Source: an uncultured Bacilli bacterium (GTDB lineage: Bacteria > Bacillota_I > Bacilli_A > RF39 > UBA660). Taken from it: 64,000 bases of DNA. A model generated the notes under the pieces. It was not told where the DNA came from. It did not search any database and saw only the letters and a program-made list of their open reading frames with translations. This document shows positions 33,004 through 41,771 of the stretch, piece after piece. The stretch covers positions 14,681-78,680 of the forward strand of contig CAKPMX010000006.1 of the NCBI GenBank assembly GCA_934168205.1, read 5' to 3'. Position 1 is the stretch's first letter. Each line of letters begins with the position of its first letter. Position numbers and translations under genes: made by a program.

Positions 33004-33583
33004 AATCTTCATATAATCCATGTATTTTTTGTCTATCAATATCACTAATATCATCTAATTTCCAAATACCGTCTTCATCCTTACTTAAATTAAAGGTAAT
33101 ATCATATTTCTTTTTATCAGTAACATTCTTTAATTGTTTAATTTTATAATCTATATATTTACTACTTTTATCAATAGCTTCTTCAACTTTTTCACCTACA
33201 GTATCATCATCTTTTTCTTCATCCTTAAATTCATCTTTATGTTCACTATAATACTTACGTGCCTCAGCAATTGAAGTAGCATAATCAAATACTTCTATTT
33301 CCACATCAACTGTTGCATTATTTCCTTTGATTTCTTCATTTTTAACTTTATAAGATAAGTTTTGATATTGTTTTTCCATCAAACTACGATATTCTTTCTT
33401 TTGTTCATCAGACATATTAACATCTTCTGAAATAACACTATCTAACTGTGCTAATACAGTACTATCCATTTTTTGATATTTTCCTAATAACTCTTCAACC
33501 TTTTTAGTAGGTGTATTCATAGTATTAGTACATCCAACTGCTAAAAGTAAAAATAATGATAAACAAACTAATATTTTTTTCAT
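33002..33583 (-). CDS. Lipoprotein of unknown function
   Basis: A 193-aa protein with a type II signal peptide and lipobox (LLLAVGC, Cys 18). The mature part is charged: EELLGKYQKMDSTVLAQLDS, VKNEEIKGNNATVDVEIEVF (a DUF4878/NTF2-like strand pattern) and DISDIDRQKIHGLYED. Such DUF4878-like lipoproteins are common in Clostridia-type genomes; function unknown. GGAGGAAATT precedes the ATG. Monocistronic by its own terminator. Confidence 0.78.
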   Translation of the reverse strand: MKKILVCLSLFLLLAVGCTNTMNTPTKKVEELLGKYQKMDSTVLAQLDSVISEDVNMSDEQKKEYRSLMEKQYQNLSYKVKNEEIKGNNATVDVEIEVFDYATSIAEARKYYSEHKDEFKDEEKDDDTVGEKVEEAIDKSSKYIDYKIKQLKNVTDKKKYDITFNLSKDEDGIWKLDDISDIDRQKIHGLYED

Positions 33584-33704
33584 AATTTCCTCCCATTACT
33601 ATCATTATCAAAAAATATAGTTTTATACATATAATTACCAATTTTACTAATCTTTAACAGTTCTACTTTTTTAATTTTAATCTATTTTAAAATCTAATAA
33701 CTTT

Positions 33705-33833
33705 TCAAAAAACACTTTCATACAAATCTTGTTCATGTTTAATAGTATCAATTAAGAACATTTTATCATGTTCATACTCTTTTAATTTTCTCATATAATA
33801 TGTTTTATCTTCATCTAAAACAATAAAAGACAT
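33705..33833 (-). CDS. Small protein next to RhuM fragment (42 aa)
   Basis: A short frame starting MSFIVLDEDKTYYMRKLKEY and ending HEQDLYESVF, four bases after the RhuM fragment. It has no good ribosome site. It may be the remnant of a larger RhuM-associated region or a small antitoxin-like gene; I do not recognise it. Confidence 0.3.
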   Translation of the reverse strand: MSFIVLDEDKTYYMRKLKEYEHDKMFLIDTIKHEQDLYESVF

Positions 33834-33837
33834 TATA

Positions 33838-34026
33838 TTATTTTTCAAAAATATTAGAAAGATGTATTGTTATATTATTTCTTGTTGTTCCAAAAAGTTC
33901 GGCCATCAATTTTTGACTAAGCCAGACTGATTCTTCATCAACAATCACTTCTATTGTCTTTTCTTTATTTTGTTTTGTGAATATCAAAAATTCTGCTGTT
34001 GAATTTCTTATTTGCAATGTTTTCAT
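33838..34026 (-). pseudogene. Truncated RhuM-family protein (N-terminus only)
   Basis: 62 aa matching the start of RhuM-family proteins: EVIVDEESVWLSQKLMAELF then GTTRNNITIHLSNIFE. Full-length relatives are about 330 aa; this frame stops right after the DNA-binding-like N-terminal region, and no continuation is seen in other frames downstream. A GGAGGCAAAAAATT site precedes the ATG, so the fragment may still be translated. RhuM genes commonly sit in mobile or restriction-modification islands. Confidence 0.7.
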
Positions 34027-34226
34027 AATTTTTTGCCTCCTGATTTAATTACATTAATAAATATATTATATCAAAACCTTCCACTACTTATATGTGAATT
34101 TTGAAAGTATGCCATTCTCTGTCTTACTATACTGCAATACAAACATTTGTTGTCAACAGGCATAGTTATAAAAATGCAAAAAGCAAATTCATTATAAGCC
34201 AAAAAAGACACTTTTTATCAAAATGT

Positions 34227-34712
34227 CTATTGTTTATTATTCATATTTTCTCTTTTTTCTTTCATATATAATGAAACAGCTATCAAATCAAAGGTTAAAA
34301 ACGTACTAAACGTATCCCACTGAAATCCACCACCAATAATTTGAAGTAATAACAATGGTGCACCAATAATATTAAAAATAATCATCATTTTAAAAAATTT
34401 AGTTCCTGACCTTTTTCCTTTAGGAATTTGTTGATTTTGATTATTCATCATAGTATTTTGATTATTCGTCATACCATTTTGATTATTCATCATACCATTT
34501 TGATTATTCATCATACCATTTTGATTATTCATCATACCATTTTGATTATTCATCATATTATTGTTATACATTTGTTGATTATTACTATTCATATTTTGTT
34601 GATTACCAAAATTATTATTGTTTACATTGTTTTGCTCGTTCAAGTTAAATCCACAGCTAGAGCAAAATGAATTACCAGTCTGAATTGGATTATTACATCT
34701 TGGACAATTCAT
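34227..34712 (-). CDS. Zinc-ribbon membrane protein with tandem Asn/Gln/Met repeats
   Basis: 161 aa: N-terminal zinc ribbon (CPRCNNPIQTGNSFCSSCGF), an Asn/Gln/Met-rich low-complexity middle with six 7-residue repeats of the type MMNNQNG (residues 53-94), then two transmembrane segments near the C-terminus (MMIIFNIIGAPLLLLQIIGG, FLTFDLIAVSLYM). The zinc ribbon resembles that of the 331-aa protein at 60751-61746. Function unknown; the repeat number is likely to vary between strains. Confidence 0.75.
   Translation of the reverse strand: MNCPRCNNPIQTGNSFCSSCGFNLNEQNNVNNNNFGNQQNMNSNNQQMYNNNMMNNQNGMMNNQNGMMNNQNGMMNNQNGMTNNQNTMMNNQNQQIPKGKRSGTKFFKMMIIFNIIGAPLLLLQIIGGGFQWDTFSTFLTFDLIAVSLYMKEKRENMNNKQ
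34431..34556. repeat. Six tandem 21-bp repeats inside a coding region
   Basis: 21-bp units built around CATCATACCATTTTGATTAT encode MMNNQNG on the minus strand. The middle copies are nearly identical, so slippage could change the copy number in steps of seven residues without breaking the frame. Confidence 0.85.
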
Positions 34713-34775
34713 AACTAATCCTCACTTTCTATCATATACTACAAAAATTATAGCACAAGCAGAAAAGTAAGTAAA

Positions 34776-36155
34776 TTAAAATTCACAGTTACCTGGAGTT
34801 CTAGGATAAGGTATTACATCACGAATATTTTCAACACCAGTTAAATATATTAATAAACGTTCAAATCCCATACCAAATCCAGAATGATAACATCCACCAA
34901 ATTTACGTAAATTTAAATACCATTCAAGCGAATCTTTATCCATTTTTAATTCATCCATACGACTAACTAACTTATCATAATCTTCTTCTCTTTGTGATCC
35001 ACCCATTAATTCACCAGCACCTGGTACTTCCAAGTCAACTGCCGCAACGGTTTTTCCATCTGGATTTTGTTTCATATAAAATGCCTTTATATCTTTTGGC
35101 CAATCTTTAATAAATACTGGTCCTCCAAAATACTCTGTAATATATTTTTCATGTTCTTTTGCGATATCTTCACCATACTCTGGTTCAAATTCCCATTTAA
35201 CATCAGCTTTTTTCAATATAGAAATAACTTCTTCATGAGTAACTCTAACAAACTCACTAGAAATTAACTTAGTAAGTTTTTCAATTAAACCTTTTTCTAC
35301 AAAACTATCAAAGAATTGCATTTCCTCTTTACAATTATCAAGTACATATTTAACAACATACTTAAGCATTTCTTCCATAATATCCATATCACCATTTAAA
35401 TCACAAAAAGCAATTTCAGGTTCAATCATCCAAAATTCATTAGCGTGAGTTTTAGTATTAGAATTTTCTGCTCTAAAAGTTGGTCCAAAGGTATATGTCT
35501 TTTTATAAGCCAAAGCAAATGTTTCAGCTTGTAATTGTCCAGAAACAGTAAGTGCTGCTTGTCTACCAAAGAAATCTTTACTATAATCAACCTTTCCTAA
35601 TTTAGCAACTCTATCTAAATCAAGAGTTGTAACTTGGAACATTTCTCCGGCTCCTTCGCAGTCACTAGCTGTTATTAATGGAGCATGAAAATAAACATAA
35701 CCATTTTCTTGAAAATACTTATGTATTGCATAAGCCGCTACACTTCTAACTCTAAAAACAGCATTAAATAAATTTGTTCTAGGTCTAAGATAAGCTTGTT
35801 CTCTTAAAAATTCTCTACTATGTCTCTTTGGTTGAATAGGATAATCCTCTGGACAGTCACCAAGTAATTTATAACTCTTCATTTGAACTTCAAACTCTTG
35901 TCCCTTAGCTGGAGATTCAACTACCATACCTTCTACTTCTATAGCAGAACCGATATGTAAAGACTGTATAGTATCAAATGATTCTAACTTATCATCATAA
36001 ACTATTTGTACACTCTTAAAAAAAGTACCATCATTAAAATCTATAAATCCAAACTCTTTTTGTTTACGATGATTACGAATCCAACCTTGAAGTGCAACCT
36101 CTTTTCCTTTATAATCGTCTAATTTTTCATATAATTTTTTAACATCTATTATCAT
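34776..36155 (-). CDS. asnS: Asparaginyl-tRNA synthetase
   Basis: A 459-aa class IIb synthetase that charges tRNA-Asn. N-terminal OB-fold (KEVALQGWIRNHRKQKEFGF), motif 2 TFRAENSNTKTHANEFWMIE, motif 3 GFGMGFERLLIYLTG. The AENSNTKTH context and the ending PYPRTPGNCEF are typical of AsnS rather than AspS. AGGAGG precedes the ATG. It lies 11 bases after the GH3 gene and probably shares its transcript. Length is normal (about 460 aa). Confidence 0.96.
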   Translation of the reverse strand: MIIDVKKLYEKLDDYKGKEVALQGWIRNHRKQKEFGFIDFNDGTFFKSVQIVYDDKLESFDTIQSLHIGSAIEVEGMVVESPAKGQEFEVQMKSYKLLGDCPEDYPIQPKRHSREFLREQAYLRPRTNLFNAVFRVRSVAAYAIHKYFQENGYVYFHAPLITASDCEGAGEMFQVTTLDLDRVAKLGKVDYSKDFFGRQAALTVSGQLQAETFALAYKKTYTFGPTFRAENSNTKTHANEFWMIEPEIAFCDLNGDMDIMEEMLKYVVKYVLDNCKEEMQFFDSFVEKGLIEKLTKLISSEFVRVTHEEVISILKKADVKWEFEPEYGEDIAKEHEKYITEYFGGPVFIKDWPKDIKAFYMKQNPDGKTVAAVDLEVPGAGELMGGSQREEDYDKLVSRMDELKMDKDSLEWYLNLRKFGGCYHSGFGMGFERLLIYLTGVENIRDVIPYPRTPGNCEF

Positions 36156-36166
36156 ATAAATCCTCC

Positions 36167-37318
36167 TTACATATTATAAAAACTCTTCCATGCTAAAATT
36201 CTTCTAACCGCAGTATCAATAGTTTCCATTTTTATCTTACCAGCCTTAATAGCCGTAATTACTGAATTATACATATTAACAAAATCAGAAGTAATAATTA
36301 AATCATTACCTGCATTTATTGCTAAAACAGCTGCACTATTATCATCAACATAAGATGAAACAGCGCCCATTGATAAATCATCTGTAATAATTATACCAGA
36401 AAAATTAAGTTTATTTCTTAACTCTCCAGTAACGATCTTTTTACTTAAAGTTGCTGGATATTCACTATCTATGCATTTAATTATATTATGTGATACCAAT
36501 ATACTTGGAACTTTTCTTTTAATTCCTTCTTCAAATGGTAAATAATCATTATTTAAAAAGTTATCATAACTTCTCTCATCTATCGCAACACCTGTATGTG
36601 TATCAACATTATTACCATATCCAGGAAAATGTTTTAAAGAAGAAGATATTCCAACTTCATTTGCGTAATCTACCATAAGACCAATTAAATTAGCTGTCTC
36701 TTTAGCATCTCTATTAAATGTTCTAATATTAATAAAATCATTGCTATCAACGGAAACATCCGCAACTGGTGCTAAATTTAAATTAATTCCAAGAGATAAT
36801 AATAGCTCTCCCTTTTCCTTTTCAATACTTTCTAATCCTTCCACACCTAGTGAATCATAAACATCCCTAGGAGAAGGAAACTTTTCATCTCTAAAAGCTT
36901 TATATCTACTAATTCTAGTAACATATCCACCTTCTTCATCAACCGCAAATACCATAGGTATTTTACTATTTTTATTTAATGAAGAAAGTTCCTCTTTTAT
37001 AGACTCCTTAGTATGATTATCAAAGTCCTTAGCAAATAAAATATAACCTCCAGCATAATAATCATTTATCCAAGATAAAGCCATGTTCTTATCATATCTA
37101 ACTAAAAATAATTGCCCTACCTTCTCTTCTAAAGACATATTATCAAGCTTAACTTGAGCACTCTCATACTCTTTAGAAAATAACTCATTACTATTAATAT
37201 TTTTATTTACTTTTATATCTTTATTTGATTTATTATCAACTTTACTATTATTAGTAAAAACAAAACCTAAAAGACCTACTACCATAACACCAAGTACAAC
37301 TATTAATACTTTTTTCAT
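36167..37318 (-). CDS. nagZ: Glycoside hydrolase family 3, NagZ-like beta-N-acetylhexosaminidase
   Basis: A 383-aa secreted or membrane-anchored enzyme (N-terminal VLIVVLGVMVVGLLGFVF). GH3 blocks: VGQLFLVRYDKN, MVFAVDEEGGYVTRISRYKA (substrate Asp), NLNLAPVADVSVD, SSLKHFPGYGNNVDTHTGVA (KHFPG with the catalytic His loop), and the nucleophile Asp in IITDDLSMGAV. The KHFPG..D.H motif is typical of NagZ, which releases GlcNAc from peptidoglycan fragments. It sits in a run with a pseudouridine synthase and asnS. Confidence 0.9.
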   Translation of the reverse strand: MKKVLIVVLGVMVVGLLGFVFTNNSKVDNKSNKDIKVNKNINSNELFSKEYESAQVKLDNMSLEEKVGQLFLVRYDKNMALSWINDYYAGGYILFAKDFDNHTKESIKEELSSLNKNSKIPMVFAVDEEGGYVTRISRYKAFRDEKFPSPRDVYDSLGVEGLESIEKEKGELLLSLGINLNLAPVADVSVDSNDFINIRTFNRDAKETANLIGLMVDYANEVGISSSLKHFPGYGNNVDTHTGVAIDERSYDNFLNNDYLPFEEGIKRKVPSILVSHNIIKCIDSEYPATLSKKIVTGELRNKLNFSGIIITDDLSMGAVSSYVDDNSAAVLAINAGNDLIITSDFVNMYNSVITAIKAGKIKMETIDTAVRRILAWKSFYNM

Positions 37319-37327
37319 GATTAGCTC

Positions 37328-38173
37328 CTATTTTATAACCTTTTTAAATTCTACTGGATTAGCAGTTTCAAATAAAATATCTTTCTTAATAACTGGATAA
37401 TACATCTTTAATCTATTAGCATGTAAATATAATCTATTAAAATCATCTTTTACACCATATTTAGTATCTCCAAGAATTGCATTACCTAGTGACGCAAAAG
37501 CTACTCTTATTTGATTCTTACGACCAGTTTCAATATTTATGCTAACTAATGAATACTTATCATTTTCCTTCACAACATTATAATTAGTAATAGCCTCTTT
37601 ACCATCATCTTTTTTTGTAACATAAACTAAGTTCGTTTTAGTTTCTTTTAAATTCTGTACTATTCTACCAGATTTATTCTTTAACTTATTATGTACAACC
37701 GCAACATATTCTCTTAAAGTTACATATTCATTCCAATTATCTTGTAATTGTCTTTTAATACTTTCATTCTTAGCTAAAACAACAATACCAGATGTATCTT
37801 TATCTAATCTATGTACTACAAAAACTCTAGCACTATGATTATTACTCTTTAAATAATCTGACACAATATGATAAAGCGTCTTTTCTTTTTCCTTAGCCGT
37901 AGCTATTGTCAAAAGTCCAGCCGGCTTATTCACAACAATTATATTATCATCTTCAAATACAATATCAAATGGTAATACTTTTTTATTCTTATTATCCGTA
38001 TCAATTACAATTTCCATACCATTAATCAATGGATAATTATATTGCCTAATCTTAACATTATTAACATAAATAGAACCATGTGTTAAATACTGCTTAATTT
38101 TCTTCTTAGGCATATCTAAATTATCATATAAATATGAAAGTAATTCACCATTATCCTTAACTTTTAATTTCAT
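37328..38173 (-). CDS. RluA-family pseudouridine synthase
   Basis: A 281-aa RNA-modifying enzyme. N-terminal S4 domain (PKKKIKQYLTHGSIYVNNVK), then the RluA catalytic domain: IIVVNKPAGLLTIA, and VVHRLDKDTSGIVVLAKN with the catalytic Asp. GRKNQIRVAFASLGNAILGD and LYLHANRLKMYYP follow. The family converts specific uridines of 23S rRNA or tRNA to pseudouridine; the exact site (RluD, RluC or YjbO type) cannot be told here. It lies 9 bases before the GH3 gene. Confidence 0.92.
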   Translation of the reverse strand: MKLKVKDNGELLSYLYDNLDMPKKKIKQYLTHGSIYVNNVKIRQYNYPLINGMEIVIDTDNKNKKVLPFDIVFEDDNIIVVNKPAGLLTIATAKEKEKTLYHIVSDYLKSNNHSARVFVVHRLDKDTSGIVVLAKNESIKRQLQDNWNEYVTLREYVAVVHNKLKNKSGRIVQNLKETKTNLVYVTKKDDGKEAITNYNVVKENDKYSLVSINIETGRKNQIRVAFASLGNAILGDTKYGVKDDFNRLYLHANRLKMYYPVIKKDILFETANPVEFKKVIK

Positions 38174-38218
38174 ATCCTTTTCTCCTCAATTACATATTAT
38201 AATACAGATAATCTAATT

Positions 38219-38944
38219 TTAAAAATTATTTTTAATAAAAACTTCTACACCTTTATTTAAATTATCCAAAGTACTCTTCTTAGATACTTTTTTTACTTCT
38301 TTTATTGCATTATCCATTGAAACACCAAGACCAGTATTCTTAACTAAATTTATATCATTATAGTATTCCCCAAATGAAACAACTTCTTCTATAGAAATCT
38401 TTTTCTTATTACAAATCTTCTCTACACCAACAAACTTATCAATATCCAAACTAACTATATCAACATAATAAGTATCATTAATATATTGTTCAAAGTAATT
38501 AATCTTTAAATTTAAAGTTTTAAGTTTATCAATAACTTCTAAACTATCATCACGACTAGAACAAACTATCTCTAATTTATATACATCAGTAATATCATCA
38601 AGTCCCTGTAATTTAAATTTACGATCCTTTCTACAAGCATAAATATCATGACTAGTAAAAGTATTATAAATCTTTCTAATACAACTAACTGAAACAGCCT
38701 TTTTAAATATTACTTTTTCCTTATTAACATCATAAACAATTGCGCCATCACTCGCTATAACATAATCTAAAAAAGAAAAGTCTCTATTATAATATAAAAT
38801 ATCCCCTAAACATCTACTAGTCGCAATAGTAAATAACATTTTCTTTCTTCTTATTCTATCGATTTCTAACATTGTCGATAAAGAAATAGCCAAGTCATCA
38901 TCAACTAAAACTCCATCAAATCCTGTAACTATCATTTTATACAT
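38219..38944 (-). CDS. Cof-type HAD-family protein lacking the catalytic Asp
   Basis: A 241-aa HAD-IIB (Cof-like) protein. Motif I reads VTGFDGVLVDDD: the nucleophile Asp of DxDGT is Gly here, while the second Asp is kept. Motif II is TIATSRCLGDIL, then the C2-cap (FKLQGLDDITDVYKLEIVCS), and motif IV is SFGEYYNDINLV. Without the nucleophile, ordinary phosphatase activity is unlikely, so it may be a binding or regulatory paralogue. GAGGGTGG precedes the ATG. It overlaps the PAP2 gene by 13 bases. Confidence 0.85.
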   Translation of the reverse strand: MYKMIVTGFDGVLVDDDLAISLSTMLEIDRIRRKKMLFTIATSRCLGDILYYNRDFSFLDYVIASDGAIVYDVNKEKVIFKKAVSVSCIRKIYNTFTSHDIYACRKDRKFKLQGLDDITDVYKLEIVCSSRDDSLEVIDKLKTLNLKINYFEQYINDTYYVDIVSLDIDKFVGVEKICNKKKISIEEVVSFGEYYNDINLVKNTGLGVSMDNAIKEVKKVSKKSTLDNLNKGVEVFIKNNF

Positions 38945-39555
38945 ATTCTACCACCCTCTATTTTAATGCACTTCTCCAACTGAACTAACAAAATAATTAT
39001 AATAATTGCTAGTGAATATCCTGCAATTATATCAGAAGGATAATGAACACCTACATATATTCTACTAATACCAATACCTAAAATTAAAATACCAAGACAT
39101 AAACAACTAATAAATCTTAAATATTTATTCGTTATTTTACTATAAGCTAAATAAAATAAAAAGCCATAAACACATACTGATATCATCGCATGACCAGACG
39201 GAAATGAATAGCCTGTCTCACTAATTAATCTAAGATGACTCGGTCTATCTCTTCTAACAATATGCTTTAGTATTGTATTTAAAATAACTGAATCAAGTGC
39301 TGACATTGTTAAAAATAAACTATCCTTATTTCTAAATATTAAAACAAAAGCAATTACCAAACAAACAATAGTTATTGGATTACCAAAACAAGTAATAAAT
39401 TTAAAAATACTATCTAAACTATCAGACCTAAAACTAATAATAAAATTATATATAGCCTTATCAAATAGCAAGTTTTTATCAAATAAACAAACACCAAGCA
39501 TTGCTAAAAATATAACTATAAAAAACGTTATTAAAATTAAATATTTCTTTTTCAT
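38932..39555 (-). CDS. PAP2-family membrane phosphatase
   Basis: A 207-aa six-helix membrane enzyme. PAP2 motifs are intact: KHIVRRDRPS (KxxxxxxRP), YSFPSGHAMIS (PSGH) and GISRIYVGVHYPSDIIAGY (SR-H-D). Substrates could be undecaprenyl diphosphate (BacA/PgpB-like) or phosphatidic acid. The frame opens with GTG at 39567; ATG 39555 is chosen because GAGG lies about 8 bases before it. It lies behind pgi and before the HAD gene. Confidence 0.9.
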   Translation of the reverse strand: MKKKYLILITFFIVIFLAMLGVCLFDKNLLFDKAIYNFIISFRSDSLDSIFKFITCFGNPITIVCLVIAFVLIFRNKDSLFLTMSALDSVILNTILKHIVRRDRPSHLRLISETGYSFPSGHAMISVCVYGFLFYLAYSKITNKYLRFISCLCLGILILGIGISRIYVGVHYPSDIIAGYSLAIIIIILLVQLEKCIKIEGGRICIK

Positions 39556-39563
39556 ATAAAACC

Positions 39564-40748
39564 TCACAAATTATTTCTAAGACATTCTTTATATACTTCA
39601 ACACCTGGTTGATTAAATGGATTAACATCAAATAAATATCCCGAATAAGCTGCACTTAACATAAAAAATGCACATAATAAGCCAATAGACTCTTCATCAA
39701 TTTCTGAAATTTCAATGATGTTACAACATACACCCGATTTTATATGAGCTTGAACTACTGAATCTAAAACAATATTATTAATTTCATCTAATCTTCTATT
39801 TTCATACTTAAAATCCGTAACATTAAGTATTTTAATAAAAGTCTCAAATATAACCGGATTTCCTTCTTGAATAAATTGCCCTAGTGAATGTAAATCTCTT
39901 GTACCAATAGTAGAAACTGGAAAAATACCTTTAAAGTTCTTTCCTTCAGACTCTGCAAATAATTGTTTTAACCATTCTAAAAAGTAATTAAAATTTTCCT
40001 CATAAACACTATAATTTTCAATATACTTGCCAATATCAAATAAACTTTTACGAATACTAGCATAGTACATTGCTTCATTCTTTAATTCAAGTCCAGAATA
40101 AAATCCATTAACTAACTTCTTTATATCTAACTTAAAAGATAATGGTAATAAATGAGCCGGAGTAATTAATGAATACCTTCCACCAATATCACTTGGTATA
40201 ACAAAAGACCTATAATTAAACTTCTTAACTTCTTCTCTTAATTTACCAGAATTACCATCTGTAGTAATAATAATTCTTTTTCTCTTCTCTTCTTCACTAT
40301 ACTTCTCATCCATTAAAGATTTAATTAATTCATAAGAAACTTCCACTTCCTTAGTATTACCAGATTTACTAATAACATTAACATAAAAATCTTTATTTTT
40401 TAAATACTTCAAAGTATCCATAATGTATTTACTAGATAAGTTATTACCTAAATAAATTACTTCAAATGAAGAATCTTCATAATAATCACTAAATATATCA
40501 TTTATAGCTTTACTTCCTAAATAAGATCCACCAATACCAACAACAACAAAACAATTAGCCTTACTTTTTACTTCATCTCTTAAGCTTAATATTTCATCAA
40601 TAATATTATTATCAATTTTCCTAGTCCAACCTATCATTTCACTATTATTAAATTTAGAAAATATTTCTTCTTTTCTATTAAAGTTCTTACTAAAAATTTC
40701 TTCATCAATATAGTTCTTTGAATAAGTATCAAAATCAAACTTAACCAT
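39564..40748 (-). CDS. pgi: Glucose-6-phosphate isomerase
   Basis: A 394-aa glycolytic enzyme (glucose-6-P to fructose-6-P). Blocks: FVVVGIGGSYLGSKAINDIF, VISKSGNTKEVEVSYELI (SIS phosphosugar site), GRYSLITPAHLLPLSF, GTRDLHSLGQFIQEGNPVIF (catalytic Glu-His region) and VNPFNQPGVEVYKECL. It is about 50 residues shorter than the usual ~445-aa Bacillus form, mainly at the N-terminus. TCAAGGTGATT precedes the ATG. Confidence 0.95.
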   Translation of the reverse strand: MVKFDFDTYSKNYIDEEIFSKNFNRKEEIFSKFNNSEMIGWTRKIDNNIIDEILSLRDEVKSKANCFVVVGIGGSYLGSKAINDIFSDYYEDSSFEVIYLGNNLSSKYIMDTLKYLKNKDFYVNVISKSGNTKEVEVSYELIKSLMDEKYSEEEKRKRIIITTDGNSGKLREEVKKFNYRSFVIPSDIGGRYSLITPAHLLPLSFKLDIKKLVNGFYSGLELKNEAMYYASIRKSLFDIGKYIENYSVYEENFNYFLEWLKQLFAESEGKNFKGIFPVSTIGTRDLHSLGQFIQEGNPVIFETFIKILNVTDFKYENRRLDEINNIVLDSVVQAHIKSGVCCNIIEISEIDEESIGLLCAFFMLSAAYSGYLFDVNPFNQPGVEVYKECLRNNL

Positions 40749-40791
40749 ATAATCACCTTGAACTAATTATATCAAAAAAAATAAGAAGTTG

Positions 40792-41736
40792 CTACTTCTT
40801 ACTTTTATATACATACTGTTTTGAAAAATCTTGAGAAGCATCTGTTACTCCAAATTCTTCAAAATATCTAATTCTTGAATTAACAAAACAGAGTCTTCGC
40901 TCAAGTTCTTTTTTAGAAAGTAATAATCTATTATATTCAATTTGATTGTCAATTTGTTCTTTCCTGGTTTTCTTTTCTAAATAATTAGGATCCCACGCTT
41001 CTTTTAAAATATCTTCACTTAAACAAACACCCAAAGACTCTTTATCAACATCAGCTAATTTATTATGCAAAAGCAAATTCCTTGTCTCACCAAAACCAGA
41101 AATCTTAGTAATTCCATCTATTTTAGCTAAAACATCACCTACAGAGTGCATACCTCTATTATGTAAAATTGACAACATATCAGCATCTAAATCAAGATCT
41201 TCAATCGGTATAACGCCATTTTCTCGTAAAAGATCAGGTATTTTTTCTACCGGAACTTTATAATCATAAAAAACTGTCCCCAAGTCCTTAACAAATTCTT
41301 GTAATTCTAACCATCTAGCCTCACCTAAATTTCTTATCTTTCTAAAACTATCGTATGGAGCAATTAATAAATCTCCTATTGTTTCAATAGGATGAATTCT
41401 ACTCGTTCCATAAAGCAAACAGTTTTTAAGACCAGTAGATAAGTCACAGTCAATTATTTTCTTATCAGTTATTTCTTCATAACTAGAGTCATCATCAAGA
41501 AATCCGAGCATAATAGCTTCACCTAATAAGTTATATCCTTTAGAATGAACATCATCTCTTACTAAAGCATAATCATACCAATTATCAAAGCTTTCACGTA
41601 TCTTCCATGCCGGTATAGACAACAATTGACCATACGTCGAAATATTATATTCAGAACTTATTTTCTCAATTCCTCTATTAAAACCAATTAACCTAGTATT
41701 TCCAATACTATCACCTAATATATAATTTTTACGCAT
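40792..41736 (-). CDS. Protein with RNA polymerase alpha-CTD-like domains
   Basis: A 314-aa protein. Residues ~98-153 (LSTGLKNCLLYGTS, IETIGDLLIA, FRKIRNLGEARWLELQ) match the alpha-CTD helix-hairpin-helix of RNA polymerase. A second weaker copy is at 185-225 (ILHNRGMHSVGDVLAKIDGI, SGFGETRN), and residues 15-50 may hold a third. A charged coiled coil follows (KKELERRLCFVNSRIRYFEE). The ATG at 41736 fits the AAAAGGG site better than 41745. It lies 35 bases behind an unusual sigma factor, so the pair probably forms a transcription module; that pairing is inference. Confidence 0.8.
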   Translation of the reverse strand: MRKNYILGDSIGNTRLIGFNRGIEKISSEYNISTYGQLLSIPAWKIRESFDNWYDYALVRDDVHSKGYNLLGEAIMLGFLDDDSSYEEITDKKIIDCDLSTGLKNCLLYGTSRIHPIETIGDLLIAPYDSFRKIRNLGEARWLELQEFVKDLGTVFYDYKVPVEKIPDLLRENGVIPIEDLDLDADMLSILHNRGMHSVGDVLAKIDGITKISGFGETRNLLLHNKLADVDKESLGVCLSEDILKEAWDPNYLEKKTRKEQIDNQIEYNRLLLSKKELERRLCFVNSRIRYFEEFGVTDASQDFSKQYVYKSKK

Positions 41737-41771
41737 AAATTTCATCCCTTTTCAAAAAATTAACATATAAA

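Noticed and set aside
34431..34556. Regular 21-bp repeats looking like a CRISPR array
   Set aside because: There are no spacers; units are contiguous and code for MMNNQNG in frame. No cas genes in the window.
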